The translations under genes were made by a program, and so were the position numbers. Shown here in pieces: positions 45,297 to 59,330 of a stretch of DNA of 64,000 nucleotides (position 1 is its first letter; every line of letters begins with the position of its first letter). The notes beneath the pieces were generated by a model, which saw only the letters and a list, made by a program, of their open reading frames with translations, had not been told where the DNA came from and ran no database searches. Source of the stretch: Alisma plantago-aquatica (lineage: Eukaryota; Streptophyta; Magnoliopsida; Alismatales; Alismataceae); contig OY856409.1 of the NCBI GenBank assembly GCA_963693085.1, forward strand, positions 296,398,058-296,462,057, read 5' to 3'.

Positions 45297-45301
45297 TATA
45301 A
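45144..45301. repeat. TA microsatellite
   Basis: About 150 bp of (TA)n with ACATATA and GTATATA interruptions. Open frames of alternating Tyr-Ile are artefacts. Confidence 0.98.
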
Positions 45302-46236
45302 GTTTGGGGTTATATGTGTCCTTTGATCGGATGAGCATATTAATCAATGTAAGTATTCACATCACATGCAATAAATAAATGATAAAAACCAAAAATCTAA
45401 TCATATTGATTATCGCAAAACATAGTAAATTGATGAGGATTTGATACTAGTGTAGGAAAATATGGTGACAAATAATTCAACGGAAACAAAAAATTTACTA
45501 CCATGTTCCCCTTGAACCAACATATCATATCAACTATAATGTAATGGAAAGGATGGTTTAACAATGATATAAGTGCCCTTGGTGTAAGTTCAGCAACAAT
45601 CCTTGTCGATGTAGTCATGCACTCCTAGTTGCACTTCGACAACGTCTGTGCAACTTTAGGTCTTCACCACAGATAATAGACTCATACTGCGTCTATAGCA
45701 TCTCATCTACAGTTTGTAGGTTGATATTGCCTCCTAGCGATGGGAAAAGGGTACCTGGCCTCTAAAAAGGTTCACACGGACCACCTGAAACTCTTCTTAT
45801 TCAACTAGAACAAACAGGAAGGAGTTGTCCCTCCTGTTGGTGTACTAGTCACCAACTTGGTCTTCCACAATTGTTCTCCCTTTATATTCCTCCCTTTATC
45901 AGTAGGACTTGCTCAGGTTCTCTCTGTTACCACAATAAAAAAGAGAAACAATTGTCAGAGGCAATTGATGTATCTGAGAAGGCCCCAATACCCCTCTATT
46001 TATTCGAGGGGTTAGGGTCAGGGTTTGCATTCTGTGTGGCAGGGACTTATATATCAAATTTTCACAACCTGCGAATGGAGAACCGGTAGGTCTGCTAAGA
46101 AAACTATTCAGTGTGCATGCAAACTGGTCGGTTCTCCCAACAAACTAGTTATTTCACATGTTTCCCAATAACATATGAATTGGCAATTCGAATCCAATTA
46201 ATGAACAACATGATCTTAGTACTAATCCTTGACACA
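45302..46236. other. Unassigned segment
   Basis: No recognised gene. The boundary at 46236/46237 is where similarity to 51328 begins. It may be an older insertion that replaced about 70 bp of the adjoining LTR end. Confidence 0.4.
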
Positions 46237-48871
46237 TGTCAAATAATAAGAAATTCTGCATGAATGATTATGTTAGACTAAATTCACTAAGTAGAGTTGA
46301 GGCACCTACTAGACCCCAACCAACAGGTGAGGGGAGAGTAAACACATTCTCAGTCACCCATACAATATTTATATATGGGAGAGGCTAAACACATTCCCTA
46401 GGGCAAAATAAAACATGCCTAAACTATGGGTGGTTGTACATAGGTACCACTACAATAGCTAACAAGACAACTATTTCATCATGCTAAAAGAAATATTATG
46501 GCAAGCTAAAATTATAGTAACATTGTAGGGGGAGTTCAAAACTCAACCAAATAATGTATATTGTGCCAAAAAGATAAATAATAGAAATAAAGGTTTTAGT
46601 CCATGCTGCATTGGGAAATTAGGGTTGGATAACATATATGCCCAACATAAAGGGTAAGATTGCACATAACTCAACTCAGATTCCTAATTAATTATCTTTC
46701 ACCAACCTAGTTGATTCTAAGATCTTCTTTGTCTAATTCAAGATATTCAAATTGATTAGGGTTTGATAAAGAATATAAGTGTATGAAACCCTAATTATAA
46801 ACATTTTCTAGAAGGTCATATTTTGGTTGCAAAACCTAGACCAAATGATTTATTATATTCTCCTGGTCAAAAAAAATATTTATTTGCTTCATTTGGAGTT
46901 TGTATGAATTAGATACCAATCTTAGAGATTTTTATATTATTTATTAGAAAGAACAATTTTTTTCCATTCCAAATCATGTTTATAGATAATTTTTGGACAA
47001 CCTGAGAAAAAGATATGATTTTTATAAAATCGACCAATCGGAAAATTTGAAAATGCCAAATAAGTGAAAATAATTCACATGAGAGAGAGGAAAGAAGGAC
47101 CAGGACATCATGACTTGGCCCAATCACAGGTGGGCAAATCGAAGGTCAACAACTTGGTTAGACTCTCTCAAAGAAAAAAAAAACAAGAGCTACAATGACC
47201 AAAATGCCCTTTCTCACGAAACAAACAAATAAGAAAGAGCAGGGGGTAGAACCAGAAAAATAGAAGGTAGATTCATCCCCTCCCTCACATGCGCACCATG
47301 GAAGCAACCAAAGCTACTCACATGGCTGCAATTTGGGCAAATCCACAGTTCATGCTTATTCGTCAAAACAAAAACACCAAAAGCAAGAAGAAGGCCGGGA
47401 GAAGTCACCTCGGGGATCAATCGAGTTGTTGGTGCTGTCAAAATCTGTGGAGAAAAGCTGCAAGCAAGGAGAATAAACTTGATCATCAAGGGTTGATCTG
47501 GTAGTATGATAGGAAATTCGAACAAGGGGAATGTTTAGCAAGGTGCGACGAAGCCATTGGCACCAATATATAGGTTGGGATGGGTGCATGTCCATATGAG
47601 CGTAGAAGCTTTGAGAACAATGGCGGCCAAATTGGAAAAATCACATATACACCACGAGAGACCATGACTAATGTCTCATTAGATTTGTAATTCAATTTGC
47701 AACATGTGGGCGAAGAAATCTCGAGGAAAGATGGAGAAATGAGATAGAAAAATGAATTTGAAATCTCACCTAAATCGACGTATGTTTCCTTTTCTACTTG
47801 AACGAGATGACAAATTTTGAGCCCTCAAATTTCAATCCAATGGTCGATATTCGTGTATAAGATGATAGAGAGCGCATGTCACATTTATTTGATTCCTAAT
47901 CAATTTCACTTTTTATGTATATTCATTTGGTGGTACAAACAAACTACAAATTAAATGCAATTTGACACCTAGTCTATTTTGGATATGTCGGGAACCAAAT
48001 TTAGCATTAGTTTTTGCTTTTGAAGAATCTAAGTATTCTATTTAATTATTTTAATGAGACTCATATTTTCACTTTGTTATTGCATTATAAACTTCTAGAA
48101 TTACCCAATTAATGTGGAACTTCACCCTCAAGCAAACTAAAATATGTGGGACACAAATTTGCCATTAATTTTATCCTTATCACATTATTTAACATTTTGG
48201 ACTTTTACATACTTTCTCTCTCCTAACCTACACATGTACATTAAAGATTATCCAAGTTACATGAAAATTTACCCAAAGGCTAATTTTAATGTAGAGATTA
48301 CAAATCTAAGATTAGTTGCCACTTTTGGAGTCAGTTAATGACTTATTTTATATTTTGGAGAAAACTCTCCTTTTCTTTTCTAAATAAACAGATATAGTTA
48401 TTATTATCCCAAAATTATGAAACTTGGCCTCCAAGCTAAATCAACCCCAAAGAAAATGAATATTAAGTTATCTTTAACCAATTAGTCTTCATTTTATGAA
48501 TTTTTTCCTATTATCCAATATGACCACTATTTCTCATATTAAATAATTCAATATCACATTAACATGTTTAAATAATTATTACTCATTCCTTTTTCTCTTC
48601 CTTGCTCTAAAAGGATAAGGAATGGTCTAGAACGAATTCATTTTATCAATATGTCACATAAGTGGTCAATTTGCATTTTAGAACCTGATTGAAACATCTA
48701 TTAAGGTATTTGTGCATAAACCCATGCATTGGCATAAATGGTGATCAAATTCACCCCAAACCGCTAATAATTCCACAAATTCAACATCAAGGACAAAAAG
48801 GATAGAAAAGATAGGAAAATATTAGGAAAAAGGGCCAAACTGAGAATATACCCAGATTTCAGTTTATTACA
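46237..48871 (-). repeat. 3' LTR of the second large-LTR element (outer end truncated)
   Basis: Aligns with 51328-54031. Examples: GGGGAGAGTAAACACATTC (46323 and 51422), GAAATATTATGGCAAGCT (46490 and 51581) and AAAGATTATCCAA near 48243 and 53407. Contains no gene; several short frames are shadows. Confidence 0.85.
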
Positions 48872-51259
48872 ACACCACCCATTAAAAAGGATTTCATCCC
48901 TAAAATATCAAGCGAAGAGGAAAGGTTGAGTGCATAACATCTCATCTCTAAGCTCCTAGGTTGTTTCTTCCAAAGTATGGTACTTCTAGAATCTTTACAG
49001 GAAACTCCTTATAGGTCAGGTTATCATGCACTAAGTGTTTCACTATTAAGATTTCTTTTTAACATTAGCATTATATTCATTATTATATCATGTCAAACTT
49101 ATTATTCTTTTAATTGTGTCAAGTTATATTAATTTGGTTGCCAAAATAGTTACATTTCATTATTATGCAAGAAATCCTATATATATTTCTTATTTATCTC
49201 ATTAATAATTTTAAACACAATTAGAGGTTACTCAATTATCTCAATATCTATTAATATATCATATCATTATCCTTAATAATTTGGATTCAAACTCCATTAT
49301 CCTTATATTATCACCATATTGAATTATATCATATTACTTTGCATGAAATAAAACAAATTATATAATTTGTTATGAAGTCTAAAAATTGGTCCAAATATTG
49401 TCACATTACCTTTCATACTCACATTAATGTCATCATTAATCTTTTACTCATTTTTATTCACTTCTTATTATTGATTATGCACATTTGTATGAATCCAATC
49501 ACTTCTTATCCATATTGAAGTCATTATATATATTTAAATGAACATGGTGGAACATATTACATATTAACGAATTGTTTCACATAGAAAGTCATGATTAATT
49601 ATGTGTGCTTCAAAGAACAAGGTGATATGCATTTCATATTGATGACTTGATTAGTATATGATTAGGTGATTATATACCATTTATGTGTATCAAAGTATGT
49701 TAGTTGATTATGACACCTAATACCACTAATGTATCGTGAATGTCATCAGGGATGCATATATCAGAGACAGATGATTACAACTTAGGTTTTAGGTCAACAT
49801 CATGTGTTACTATTAGTATTAATATGTTAGTTACTCATATTAAATATTCATTAGGGTTCAAACATGTGAACTATTCATTACATGACCATTATATGTTCAT
49901 TAGTTTATAAACAAACATGTGGATATCAACTATAACTTGTTTTGGTCAATTCTAATGATCTAAGCTCACTAACCACTTATTTATGGAGTTAGGGTTTCTA
50001 GAGTTAGAGTAGATATATTTAGCTATGATTTGGGACTCCATCCCCATAAAAAGGATCTCATCCTCGAAATCAGCATATCCATGATCTAACAAGTCACTAC
50101 TACTATCCCTCCACCCATTAAAGGGTTGACCTACCAAGTCAAACTAAACTAGAGGTAAAAGGTTAAACTAACTAAACCATGTATAAGATCTATCACTTTA
50201 TTAATATCACCAAATGTCAAAGTCTAGGTTCGAGGGATAGATTTCCCAAAGATGTGGTCCTATGGGACATAATAGAACTACATTGGGTATCCATCCTCAA
50301 ACAACGCATAAGGCCAACCTATTAGGTTACCAGGAGTATCCAACATAGATGTCGAAGGATACTATTGCCTAAAGGTATGTTATTTTGGGACAGTCAGTTT
50401 TATGCTCAGGCCAGGAAGGTATCATACAGATTCAGGAGTCCTCGTAAACCAAGCTAGTGGCGTGGAGGAAAATCTTGCCACCTCCCAAACCCTGATCCTT
50501 TCTAGATAGCTTTGCTTTCAACTTATTCCCTAATAGCTACCTAACAGTCTCATCACATAAAGTTTAACTAAACACGTTTCTAATGTGGACATTTTATGAT
50601 CCTAAATAAACCATTCATCATCACAAGAGTAGCATAGATCAAAAATAGGACAAAAAAGTCACTTAAAGGGGAACTATGCAAGCCAATGTTTCTAATTAGG
50701 GAGACAAAATTGAAATATTTAGATTCCATCTACCATGGGCTTGTATACCGTGTTGTAAAGAGTGGGACCTAGAGAGGATGCACTCCCTACTAAAATTTTA
50801 AGAATAAAACATCCATTCCAAACACACTCAAAAGGTATACTAGAATAGGTGTAACATTTTCAAATTTCAAATAATGGTATATAAAATACCATAGTGTTAG
50901 TATGGAATATGAAATATGACTGTAATCAATTTTATGAAAGTACATCATCATCTCTCATATTGTGTTTACATGGATATTACAACAATAGGATCTAGATAGA
51001 GGGAAATCTAAACCATATCAATTTTGTCTCCAAGTATCATCTTCATGAATTAGGTCCATGTTGAAGCCATGTACTCCATATCCTAAACCTAGGCTAGTCC
51101 TCCGTGCTCCTATTGTGCAACTTTGATCCTCGGTCTCAGAGGGCACTCCTTGGTTTTGTTCCACTCCTTGTCGTAGACCTTGGTGGTTGGGATCACCCAA
51201 CAAGAGGAGAAAATAAGGTACTGAACAAGATGAAGGTAATATCAAAGAGGGATACCAAA
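48872..51259 (-). other. Interior of the second large-LTR element
   Basis: From the PPT side (48872-48910, CACCACCC on the plus strand) to the PBS side (51251-51259). One minus-strand frame next to the PBS (51245-51018) encodes GDPNHQGLRQGVEQNQGVPS, which could be a decayed gag start, but it has no decisive motif. The rest is AT-rich and non-coding. Confidence 0.5.
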
Positions 51260-54031
51260 TGGTGTATATTCATACAGAACAAACACAGTCAAGAGTATGA
51301 GGAACATATAAAATAAGGAACTTTCCATGTCAAATAATGAGAAATTCTACATGAATAGCTAACTTAGAATAAATTAACTAAGTAGGGTTGAGGCACCTAC
51401 CAGACCCCAACCAATAGGTGAGGGGAGAGTAAACACATTCCCATTCACATAATAAAATATTTATGTATCAAGGAGAGTAAACACATTCCCTAGGGAAAAA
51501 TAAGACATGCCCAAAGTATGGGTTGTTGTACATAAGTACAACAATAATACCTAACAAGCCAAAAATACATCATGCTAAAAGAAATATTATGGCAAGCTGA
51601 AATAATAGAAATATTGTACGTGGAGTTCAAAACTCAAGCAAATAACATAGATTGTACCAAAAAGATCAATAATAGAAATAAAGGTTTTAGTCCATGCCTC
51701 ATTGAGAAATTAGTGTTGGGTAACAAATATGCCCAAATTAAAAGGTAAGATTGCACATACTTCAACTCAGAGTCCAAGTTAATTATGTTTCACCAACTTA
51801 GTTCATTCCAAGATTTTCTTTGCCTAATTCAAGTTATTCACATAGATTGGGTTTTATAAATCATATACATGTATGAAGCCCTAATTTTAGACCTATTTGA
51901 AAAACCTTAGATTTAAATCACAAAACCTAAACCAAATGATTTATCAGATTCTCCTGATTAAGAAAACATATTTATTTGCTTTATTTTGAGTTTATATGAA
52001 TTAGTTACCAATCTTACAGTGTTTTATAAGATTTATTAGATCTTAAAAAAATAAAGTATCAAAAACATGTAAATTAGTGTCTATAAACATTTTTATTTAA
52101 AATATCACATTTTTGAAATCCCAATTCATATTTATTTATAATTTTTGGACAACAAGAGCAAAAAATATATGATTTTTATAAAATCAACCAATCAAAAAAT
52201 TAAAAAATGTCAAATAAGTGAAAAGAATTCGTAGGAGAGAGAGGAAAGAGATATCATGCCCACATGGCCTGGCCCAATCATGAGCGGCCAAGTCGGTAGT
52301 TAGAGGCTCAGTTTGACTCGCTCAAACAAAGAAAATAGGAGTTGGAATGACCAACATGCCCTTGCTCGAGAAAAAAGAAAGAAGAGAAAGTAGGGATAGA
52401 ATTATAAAAATAGATGGGGGATTCATTCCTTTCCTCACCCACATGTCATAGATGCTAATAGAGCTACTCAAATGGCTACAATTTGGGCGAATCCATAGTT
52501 CATGCTAATTTGTCAAAATGAAGACAATAAAAGTAAGAAGAAGGTCAGGCAAACTTAGCATGGGGATCAATTGATATATTGGTGTTACCAAAACTCGAGG
52601 AGATGAGCCACAAGCTAGGAGAATAAAACTTGATCCTCAATGGTTGAAACAGCAGTATGCAAGGAAATTGGTAAAGTCAGAAGGTTTAGCAATGTGCGAT
52701 GAAGACATAGGCACCAATATATATAGGTGAGGATGGGTGTATGTCCATAGGGGAGTAGGAGCTTTGATAACAATGGAAGACAAATTGGGCAAACACGTAT
52801 ACAACATGAGAGACCATGAGTAATGGCTCGTTAGATTCAAAATTCAATTTGCAGCGTGTAGGTGAAGAAATCTCAAGGAAAAATGGAGAAATGGAAGAGA
52901 AAATCAATTTTGAAGCAACACTAAAATTAACATTTGTTTCCTTTTCTATGTGAGCTAGGTGATGATTGTTGAGCTGTTGAAATTTCAAATCAATAGCCAA
53001 TATCTATGTGCAAGATGATAGAGGTCATATGATACATTTATTTGATTCCTAATAAATTTCAAATAAAGTTGTATTAAATCATTTTACTTTTTCTCTCTTC
53101 ATTTGAGGGTACAAACAAACTCCAAATTAAATGAAATTTGACATGTAGCCTATTTTGGACATGTAAATCCTAATTTGGAATTAGTTTTCACTTTTGAAGA
53201 TTGTAAGTATTTTATTTAATTCTTTTAAAGTAATTCATATTTTTTCTTTCTTAATGCATTAGAGACTTCTAGAATTACTCAATTAATGTGAAAGTTCACC
53301 TTCATGCAAACCAAAACATGTTTGACGCAAATTTGCCATTATTTATCACTTTATTTAACATTTTGGGCCTTTATGTACTTTCTCTCTCCTAAGCTACACA
53401 TGTAATTAAAGATTATCCAAATTAGATGAAAATTTACCCCAAGGCTAGTTGTAACTTGGAGATTATGAATCTAACATTAGTTGCCGCTTTTGGTGTCATA
53501 TAATAACTTATTTTATATTTTGGAGAAAACTCACCTTTTATTTTTTAATTAAATAAATATAGTTATTCTTATACCAAGATTATGGTACTTGGCCTCCAAG
53601 CCAAATCAATTCAAAATAAAATAAATTTGAAATTATCTTTCAGCAATTAGTCTTCCTTTTATTTTAGCCCATTATCGAATAATCACACTATTTTTCATAT
53701 TAAATAATTCAATATCACATTAACGTGTTTAAATCTTATTATACATTCTTTCTTCTCTTCCTTGCTTCAAAATAATAAGAAATGTTCTAGAATGAATTCA
53801 TTTCATCAATATGTCACATAAGTGGTCAATTTTCATTTTAGACCTTGATTGAAACATCTATTGAGGTATATGTGCATAAACCCATACATTGGGATAAATG
53901 GTGATAGAATTCACCCAAAACCACTAATAATTCCACAAATTCAACATCAAGTACAAAAATGTTAGAAAAGATTGGAAAAGCTTAGGAAAAATGGACAAAC
54001 TAAGAATATATCCAGATTTTAGTTCGTTACA
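51260..54031 (-). repeat. 5' LTR of the second large-LTR element
   Basis: 2772 bp. Plus-strand start TGGTGTATATTC at 51260 directly follows the reverse complement of the decayed PBS; it ends GTTACA at 54031. TATA-like stretches are frequent because of the AT content, so no promoter is called. Confidence 0.8.
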
Positions 54032-54700
54032 TTATGTTTCCTCATTATCACATAATTGAGTGTAGAAGAATGAATTGGAAAATTGGATTTTATATTTATT
54101 AATCAAATCCTTTACTCGATATTCCTTTTCAATCATCACATGATTGTCTCTCTGGGCATACATACCAATAAGACCCTTGGGAAAAGGCATCCTTAAGTAG
54201 CTAAGATGGAGGACTTCTCAGAACTCGTATCCACAACCGAACCATTAAAATCTCTCTCTCAAATATGATAACATTGAAAATTCCTTCAGTGCATATGAGA
54301 GGAAGAACCAGACGCCTTAGGTGCAAATCATTGCAACTTCCTGTGAGTTATGCCATGTAGTAGATCAAAACACAATTCATTGTCAATAATTTTACATTGC
54401 ATTTCATGAGTATGACGCAGAGAAACATTACATAGTTACCCAATCTGATCACATGAATTATGTTCATATTATACTAGGGAAAGAATACTACAATCCAAAT
54501 TAGGATCGTAACCACCTAGGTTTCCAATACGGAAATATAGGGTCAAGAGTCCCAATCAACAAACCCCTCCACAATCCACTCAAGATAAAGTGGCATCAAA
54601 CTACATTGGCCCGTGCAACTAGGGAAATTATAGATTCATCTTTCCAAGTAGGAACTACTAGCAGTGACATCAATATCGGAATTGAAATCAACCCCCACCA
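54032..54700. other. Unassigned AT-rich flank
   Basis: No gene or repeat boundary recognised. The second Athila-like fragment may start within its right part. Confidence 0.4.
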
Positions 54701-56050
54701 CTACAAATAGCTCTAACACCAACTAAAGATCTAGTGAAGAAACCACAACAGATGATGGTGAAATACCAGACTCAATTGGCCAATGCCGTGGCCAACCAAA
54801 AAGGCATTCGAATCACAAATTGCTCGCCTAGAATCTAGTCAACATCCCTCACTAGGTAAATCATAGGTAACTAGAGAAAAACCACAAACATCTGGAGTAG
54901 CTAAACATCATAATGATAAGGTTTGGGAACGTGTATTCTACACCCCCAACCCCCACTCATGCATCCATTCCTCCTAGTAGAAATGAAGGAACCCTATTTC
55001 AGATTCTGAGTTGTTGGATGATCATGCATCCAATAGTCAGTCTAGTAGAAGATCAAACATCATACCCACTTGTGACATTAGCTTAGGTGAGCATCAGTAA
55101 GAACTCAACTGTTGTGGCACTAACATTCAACTCTAGACCATAAAAAACACTCAAAGCACCCATGCACAAACCTCATGTACCTTATCCAGATCATCTCAAT
55201 CAGACCAAGTTGGATAATCAGTTCATGAAATTGAAGGACACTATGAAGAAACTCCAAGTCGACATCTTGTTGCTCAATGCACTAGATGAAATCACAACCT
55301 GGGACACATATCTCAAGACCCTTCTATCCAAGAAGTATTTGATAGAGTAATGTGAGACTATGAAGCTAGAAAAAACAACCTATAATATAGTTCAGAATCA
55401 GATGTCATAAAAGAAAAAAAGCTCATGGTTCATTTGCAATAGTTTCTTAGGAAAGGACACTAGTCACAAGGGACTTGCTGACCTACGCGCACACATATCT
55501 ATTATGTCATACACTATATGCCAATGTCTTAGATTCACCAATCTCCTTCCAACAACTATGATCATTAAATTGGCAAATGTATCCATTACAAAGCCCTCAG
55601 GAATAATTAGATACATACCGATTAAGGTTGGATATGATACATATGTACCATAATATTTCATGGTAATGCAAATTAAAGAGGATAAATTGTTTCCACTAAT
55701 TTAGGAAGACCATTTTTAGTCACTACGAGAGCTTTAGTAGATGTTGAAGCCGACAAACTCATCTTGTGACCAAGAAATAAGACTATTGAGTATTGGGTTC
55801 CTAAAGATTTAAAGAAGGTGCATAAATCAATTGAAGCATTCTAGGAGGAAGGTAAATTGGAACCAAAGTAATCAAATCTCAAAAAACACTCACAAAGGTA
55901 ATATGGACCAGTCCTTGATCAAGGTATGTACATCATATGATCATGATCCAGGTCCTATGTATCTAAAAGACAAGGGTTAGAAAACCATACTCATGCTCCC
56001 ACCGTGAGTATTCGATATCATCAATCGAGTCTGTGATATTAAATTGGGAT
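54701..56050 (+). pseudogene. Second Athila-like gag-linker/protease fragment (plus strand)
   Basis: The frame 55162-55350 encodes KLDNQFMKLKDTMKKLQVD then LDEITTWDTYLKTLLSKKYL, the protease-leading helix also seen at 6830-6750. Past a stop near 55350 the frame continues with SHKGLADLRAHISIMSYTIC (about 55470-55530), where the active-site turn has Arg in place of the conserved Gly. Next come IIKLANVSITKPSGI and IPIKVGYDTYVP*YFMVMQI (55560-55665). The Asp remains, but the flanking Gly-Ser/Thr is lost. No RT is recognisable downstream. This is a separate, older and opposite-strand copy relative to 3028-9209. Confidence 0.72.
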
Positions 56051-58544
56051 GCTTATTGGAAGGCAACTCAGCTATTTTCATTTCTTTCCCTTAACTCTTT
56101 CAATTTTTGTTTAATTTTTCTTTCCTTTTTTCACAAAATTCTTTCTTTAAATCCATGTTCTTGACAATCCAATTCAATAATTGGATAGTTGGAGCTCTTT
56201 AACAAGTTCATGATGCACCTCAACATCTATTCATCTTATCATCTCCTCAGTCCTCGGATTGACAAAGTAAGGATCTCACAATCTCACATATTGATAAGCC
56301 TATAGGGAATGGGCTATGTGGCCCGATGAAGATGGGTTACCCTTACCCAATGAGTTGCTTTTATTTTCCATAACATATGTTATTTTCTTCAATTTAATAA
56401 TTCCATCTTTTTCTTTTACAGGAGGTGTTGTTCCTCAGATGTAGCAGCCTCTTTTATCCCACATATTATCAATAATATTTGATGCCACAATACCTTAATG
56501 TGACTGAGACTTTCTAGGATGCAAAACATGATCTTTATGGACTAGGCAATGTATCTAACTTCTACATGGATTATAACTCCATGTATGCTCATGTATACTA
56601 GGGATCGTACAACAAGTACACCTTATATAGCTCACCAAGCCCATCAAATTTTATTAATCTCTGAACCTATAAAAATACATGAAACAAGGTGGTTCAAGCA
56701 CATGAGGTTCGGAATATAGGGCTAAAAAAATATATATATATACATAAGCTTTGCACAATTTTAACAGATTGCATAAGTAAACGATCAAGAATAAACAAGT
56801 TAAGTATTCAGCAAAGCAAGAGCCCACGTTTCATATCATTTCACTTTAATTATACCAATATTTCGTGCATTCATCAATACCATGTGTTTGTAAGGCCTTT
56901 TATGGACAAATTCTTATTGGAAGAGTCTATGATATTGCTTAAGAGTAGCTAACCCTTTCATTGACATGATCCACCCTATATTAATAACTCAAGTAGGATG
57001 CCCAAATTTATGTCCTTACCCCAAAACATCAGGCAAATGCATGAGATTTGTATAATGGAGTTCTATATTATGTTCACAAGTTATAAAACAATGATAACAA
57101 GATAAACATCAAGTACAATACTACAATGCGACATGGAAATAATTGATCAACTAAACAATCATACATATGTATTATATTTCAAGAAAGAAAGTCATGGTCA
57201 TATAATTATTAAAATCTCATACCTGATTTAGATATTCTTAATTTAACTTAGCATTGACCATCTATCCACAAGCAACCCCTGGTTAAGAATAAGATTACAT
57301 ATATGTATTAGATTTTCATCATTAACCCTAACTAGCTTCATGTTAGGATTTTGGCCCAGTTAGGTTACATGGTTGGTTAATTACATGATTGATGGTACTT
57401 TACAGATTTATAATTTATTATGAAGGCGTGGTTCAAGTTTCATGTCATCTTGAGGTTCCATTCATTTTATTCACTAACTTTCTTAACAAGGCCATAAGAC
57501 TCGTAATACAGTAAGAGGGATCATAGTCCAGAAAGTAATGATATCCATATCTAAAGGATGATTTATATCAGTAAAAGTAGGACATAAGAATCATATATCA
57601 AGAATAGGTGGATGTCCTCAAGTCTAGGAATCATGGTCCAACTTGGTATCCACATATCAACTGTCATTCAATATCAAAAATTTATGGCATGTATGGTTAG
57701 GGTCATGTAGATGACCTAAGTGGGACATCCACATCAAATGGGTCAATAATAAGAGAATAAAATTTGACGTACGAGGTTAGGACATGATATTAAGACCTAT
57801 ATTGAGATTAGGGCACAAGTTATGCAATCCATTCATATATGACATATTCGGTCCTAAAGGGGCACAGAAATCATCATATCCTGAATGGGGTTGGACTTAG
57901 ACATTAGGTCACAACACCATGATTATACTATTTTCAAATATCCATTAGGGTTGTATCTATCAAATAGTTTAAAAATCCCATTTGTTCAAAGTTCAATAAA
58001 CATTGTCATAAAGGAGTCACATCCAAGCATATCAAACCATATAGACACATATAGCAAAAGGGGGATTTGGGGATGATATTGGAGTCATACAGAAGCATAA
58101 GGTTACTGATCTTCAAGGTTGTGATGATTCTAGATGTCCATTAAAAACAAGATTAGAAATATTGGCCAAAGTCCATCGTTAATGTCCCAACCAAGCCACA
58201 TATGTGTAATAGAGTCAGCATGAGAAATCAGGGTGATTAGGAACTTCAACTAGATCAAAAATACATAAAAGGTACAAATATGATTATTAGATAAGTACAT
58301 GTGCATCTAAGGTCAAATCTCTAACGCAATAATGCATTAAGTGTAGTCAACATGGTAAAGATATCACATTTAGAAAAATAGGGAGAATAAAAGAAGATCC
58401 AGGGTCTGTAAATATGATCATTCTATAGACCTTATCGAGAGGATTGATTTGATATATAGGTTCATATATTTTGTCCTTAGAATGAGAAAGATATGGATTT
58501 CTGAAAATATGCATAAGAACTATATGGAAAAGAGGGGGTCGTTA
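56051..58544. other. Unassigned AT-rich sequence
   Basis: Pyrimidine runs at 56085-56150 (TTCTTTCCC...) follow the protease fragment. A poly-A/TA tract lies at 56726-56740. No gene motif on either strand. Confidence 0.4.
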
Positions 58545-59330
58545 CATACATTATTTCATCATCAACCAGGGTCATTGATCCATGATCCCATAGTAATTAA
58601 CTTGACCTCCACCCCCCCTTCTCTTGACCACACTCCACCACCACTGAGCAGACACGTAGAACATTTAGATGCTCACCACCACCCTTGAGCGGTTGGGTGA
58701 TACCCAAAGCCGCCCTCCACCTTCACACCCTTCCTAGGTAGCTTGGATGCCTGATCCTACACCTTTGGGACATGGTCAGCAAACAATGACTGGCCCAAGA
58801 AGGGAGGGTGAGGATCACACCTACTGTTGGCTGTAGGATGCGCATCCCGTGCCTCGGGGTTCATCCCCCTTCTGCTCTATAAGTGACCAACATCTGTCGT
58901 GGCAGCATCACGACCCTAGCTCACCTGAGCTTGTGGCGGGTGGGGGAGAAGGGCTACTTCAGCCATGTAAGTAGGTCACCCAACCTGGCTTTGAGCCGAT
59001 GAATTTGAGCACCACCTTAGATGTGGCTAGGAAGCTCCAGGGTGGCGGTGCCCAAAGCTACCCTCATGATGGCAGCTAGGGTCAGAAAGTAGGAGACGAC
59101 CAACATGGAGGTGAGTTTGGGCATGAAAAAGGTGAAGTGAAAGGGGAAAGATGGAATCAATTAAGTAAAGAAGTGTTTTTAGTTTGATTGAGGGAAAGGA
59201 GTCAATGAAAGGTGTTGATTGTTAATGGTGTAGTAGTAGAATAGGTGGAGACAGCGCCGTTGGCATTGTTGGTGTGTTCCGAGGAAGGTGATGGTATGTA
59301 GGTCGTCAGATAGGGGTGTATATTAGTGAC
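58545..59330. other. GC-richer island, origin unknown
   Basis: Contains CCACCACCACTGAGC, GCGGTTGGGTGATACCC, GCATCCCGTGCCTCGGGG and GGTGGCGGTGCCC, unlike its flanks. Frames are short and broken. It may be an LTR promoter block or a captured first exon; I cannot decide. Confidence 0.35.

Larger units (their letters stand above)
46237..54031 (-). mobile_element. Second large-LTR retrotransposon without recognisable pol (minus strand, old)
   Basis: Direct repeats 46237-48871 and 51260-54031 flank a 2.4 kb interior. On the minus strand the LTR begins TGTAATAAACTGAAATC. Just upstream is TTTTTAATGGGTGGTGT, which matches the layout at the 14705 LTR. Next to the right copy the minus strand reads TTTGGTATCCCTCTTTG, a decayed initiator-Met PBS. 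No gag or pol motif is recognised in the interior. The repeats differ far more than those of the first large-LTR element (on the order of 10-15% by eye, with indels), so it is older. The left copy lacks about 70 bp at its outer end, and no target duplication is found. Confidence 0.78.

Noticed and set aside
45144..45347. Open frame of alternating Tyr and Ile
   Set aside because: Translation of a TA microsatellite.
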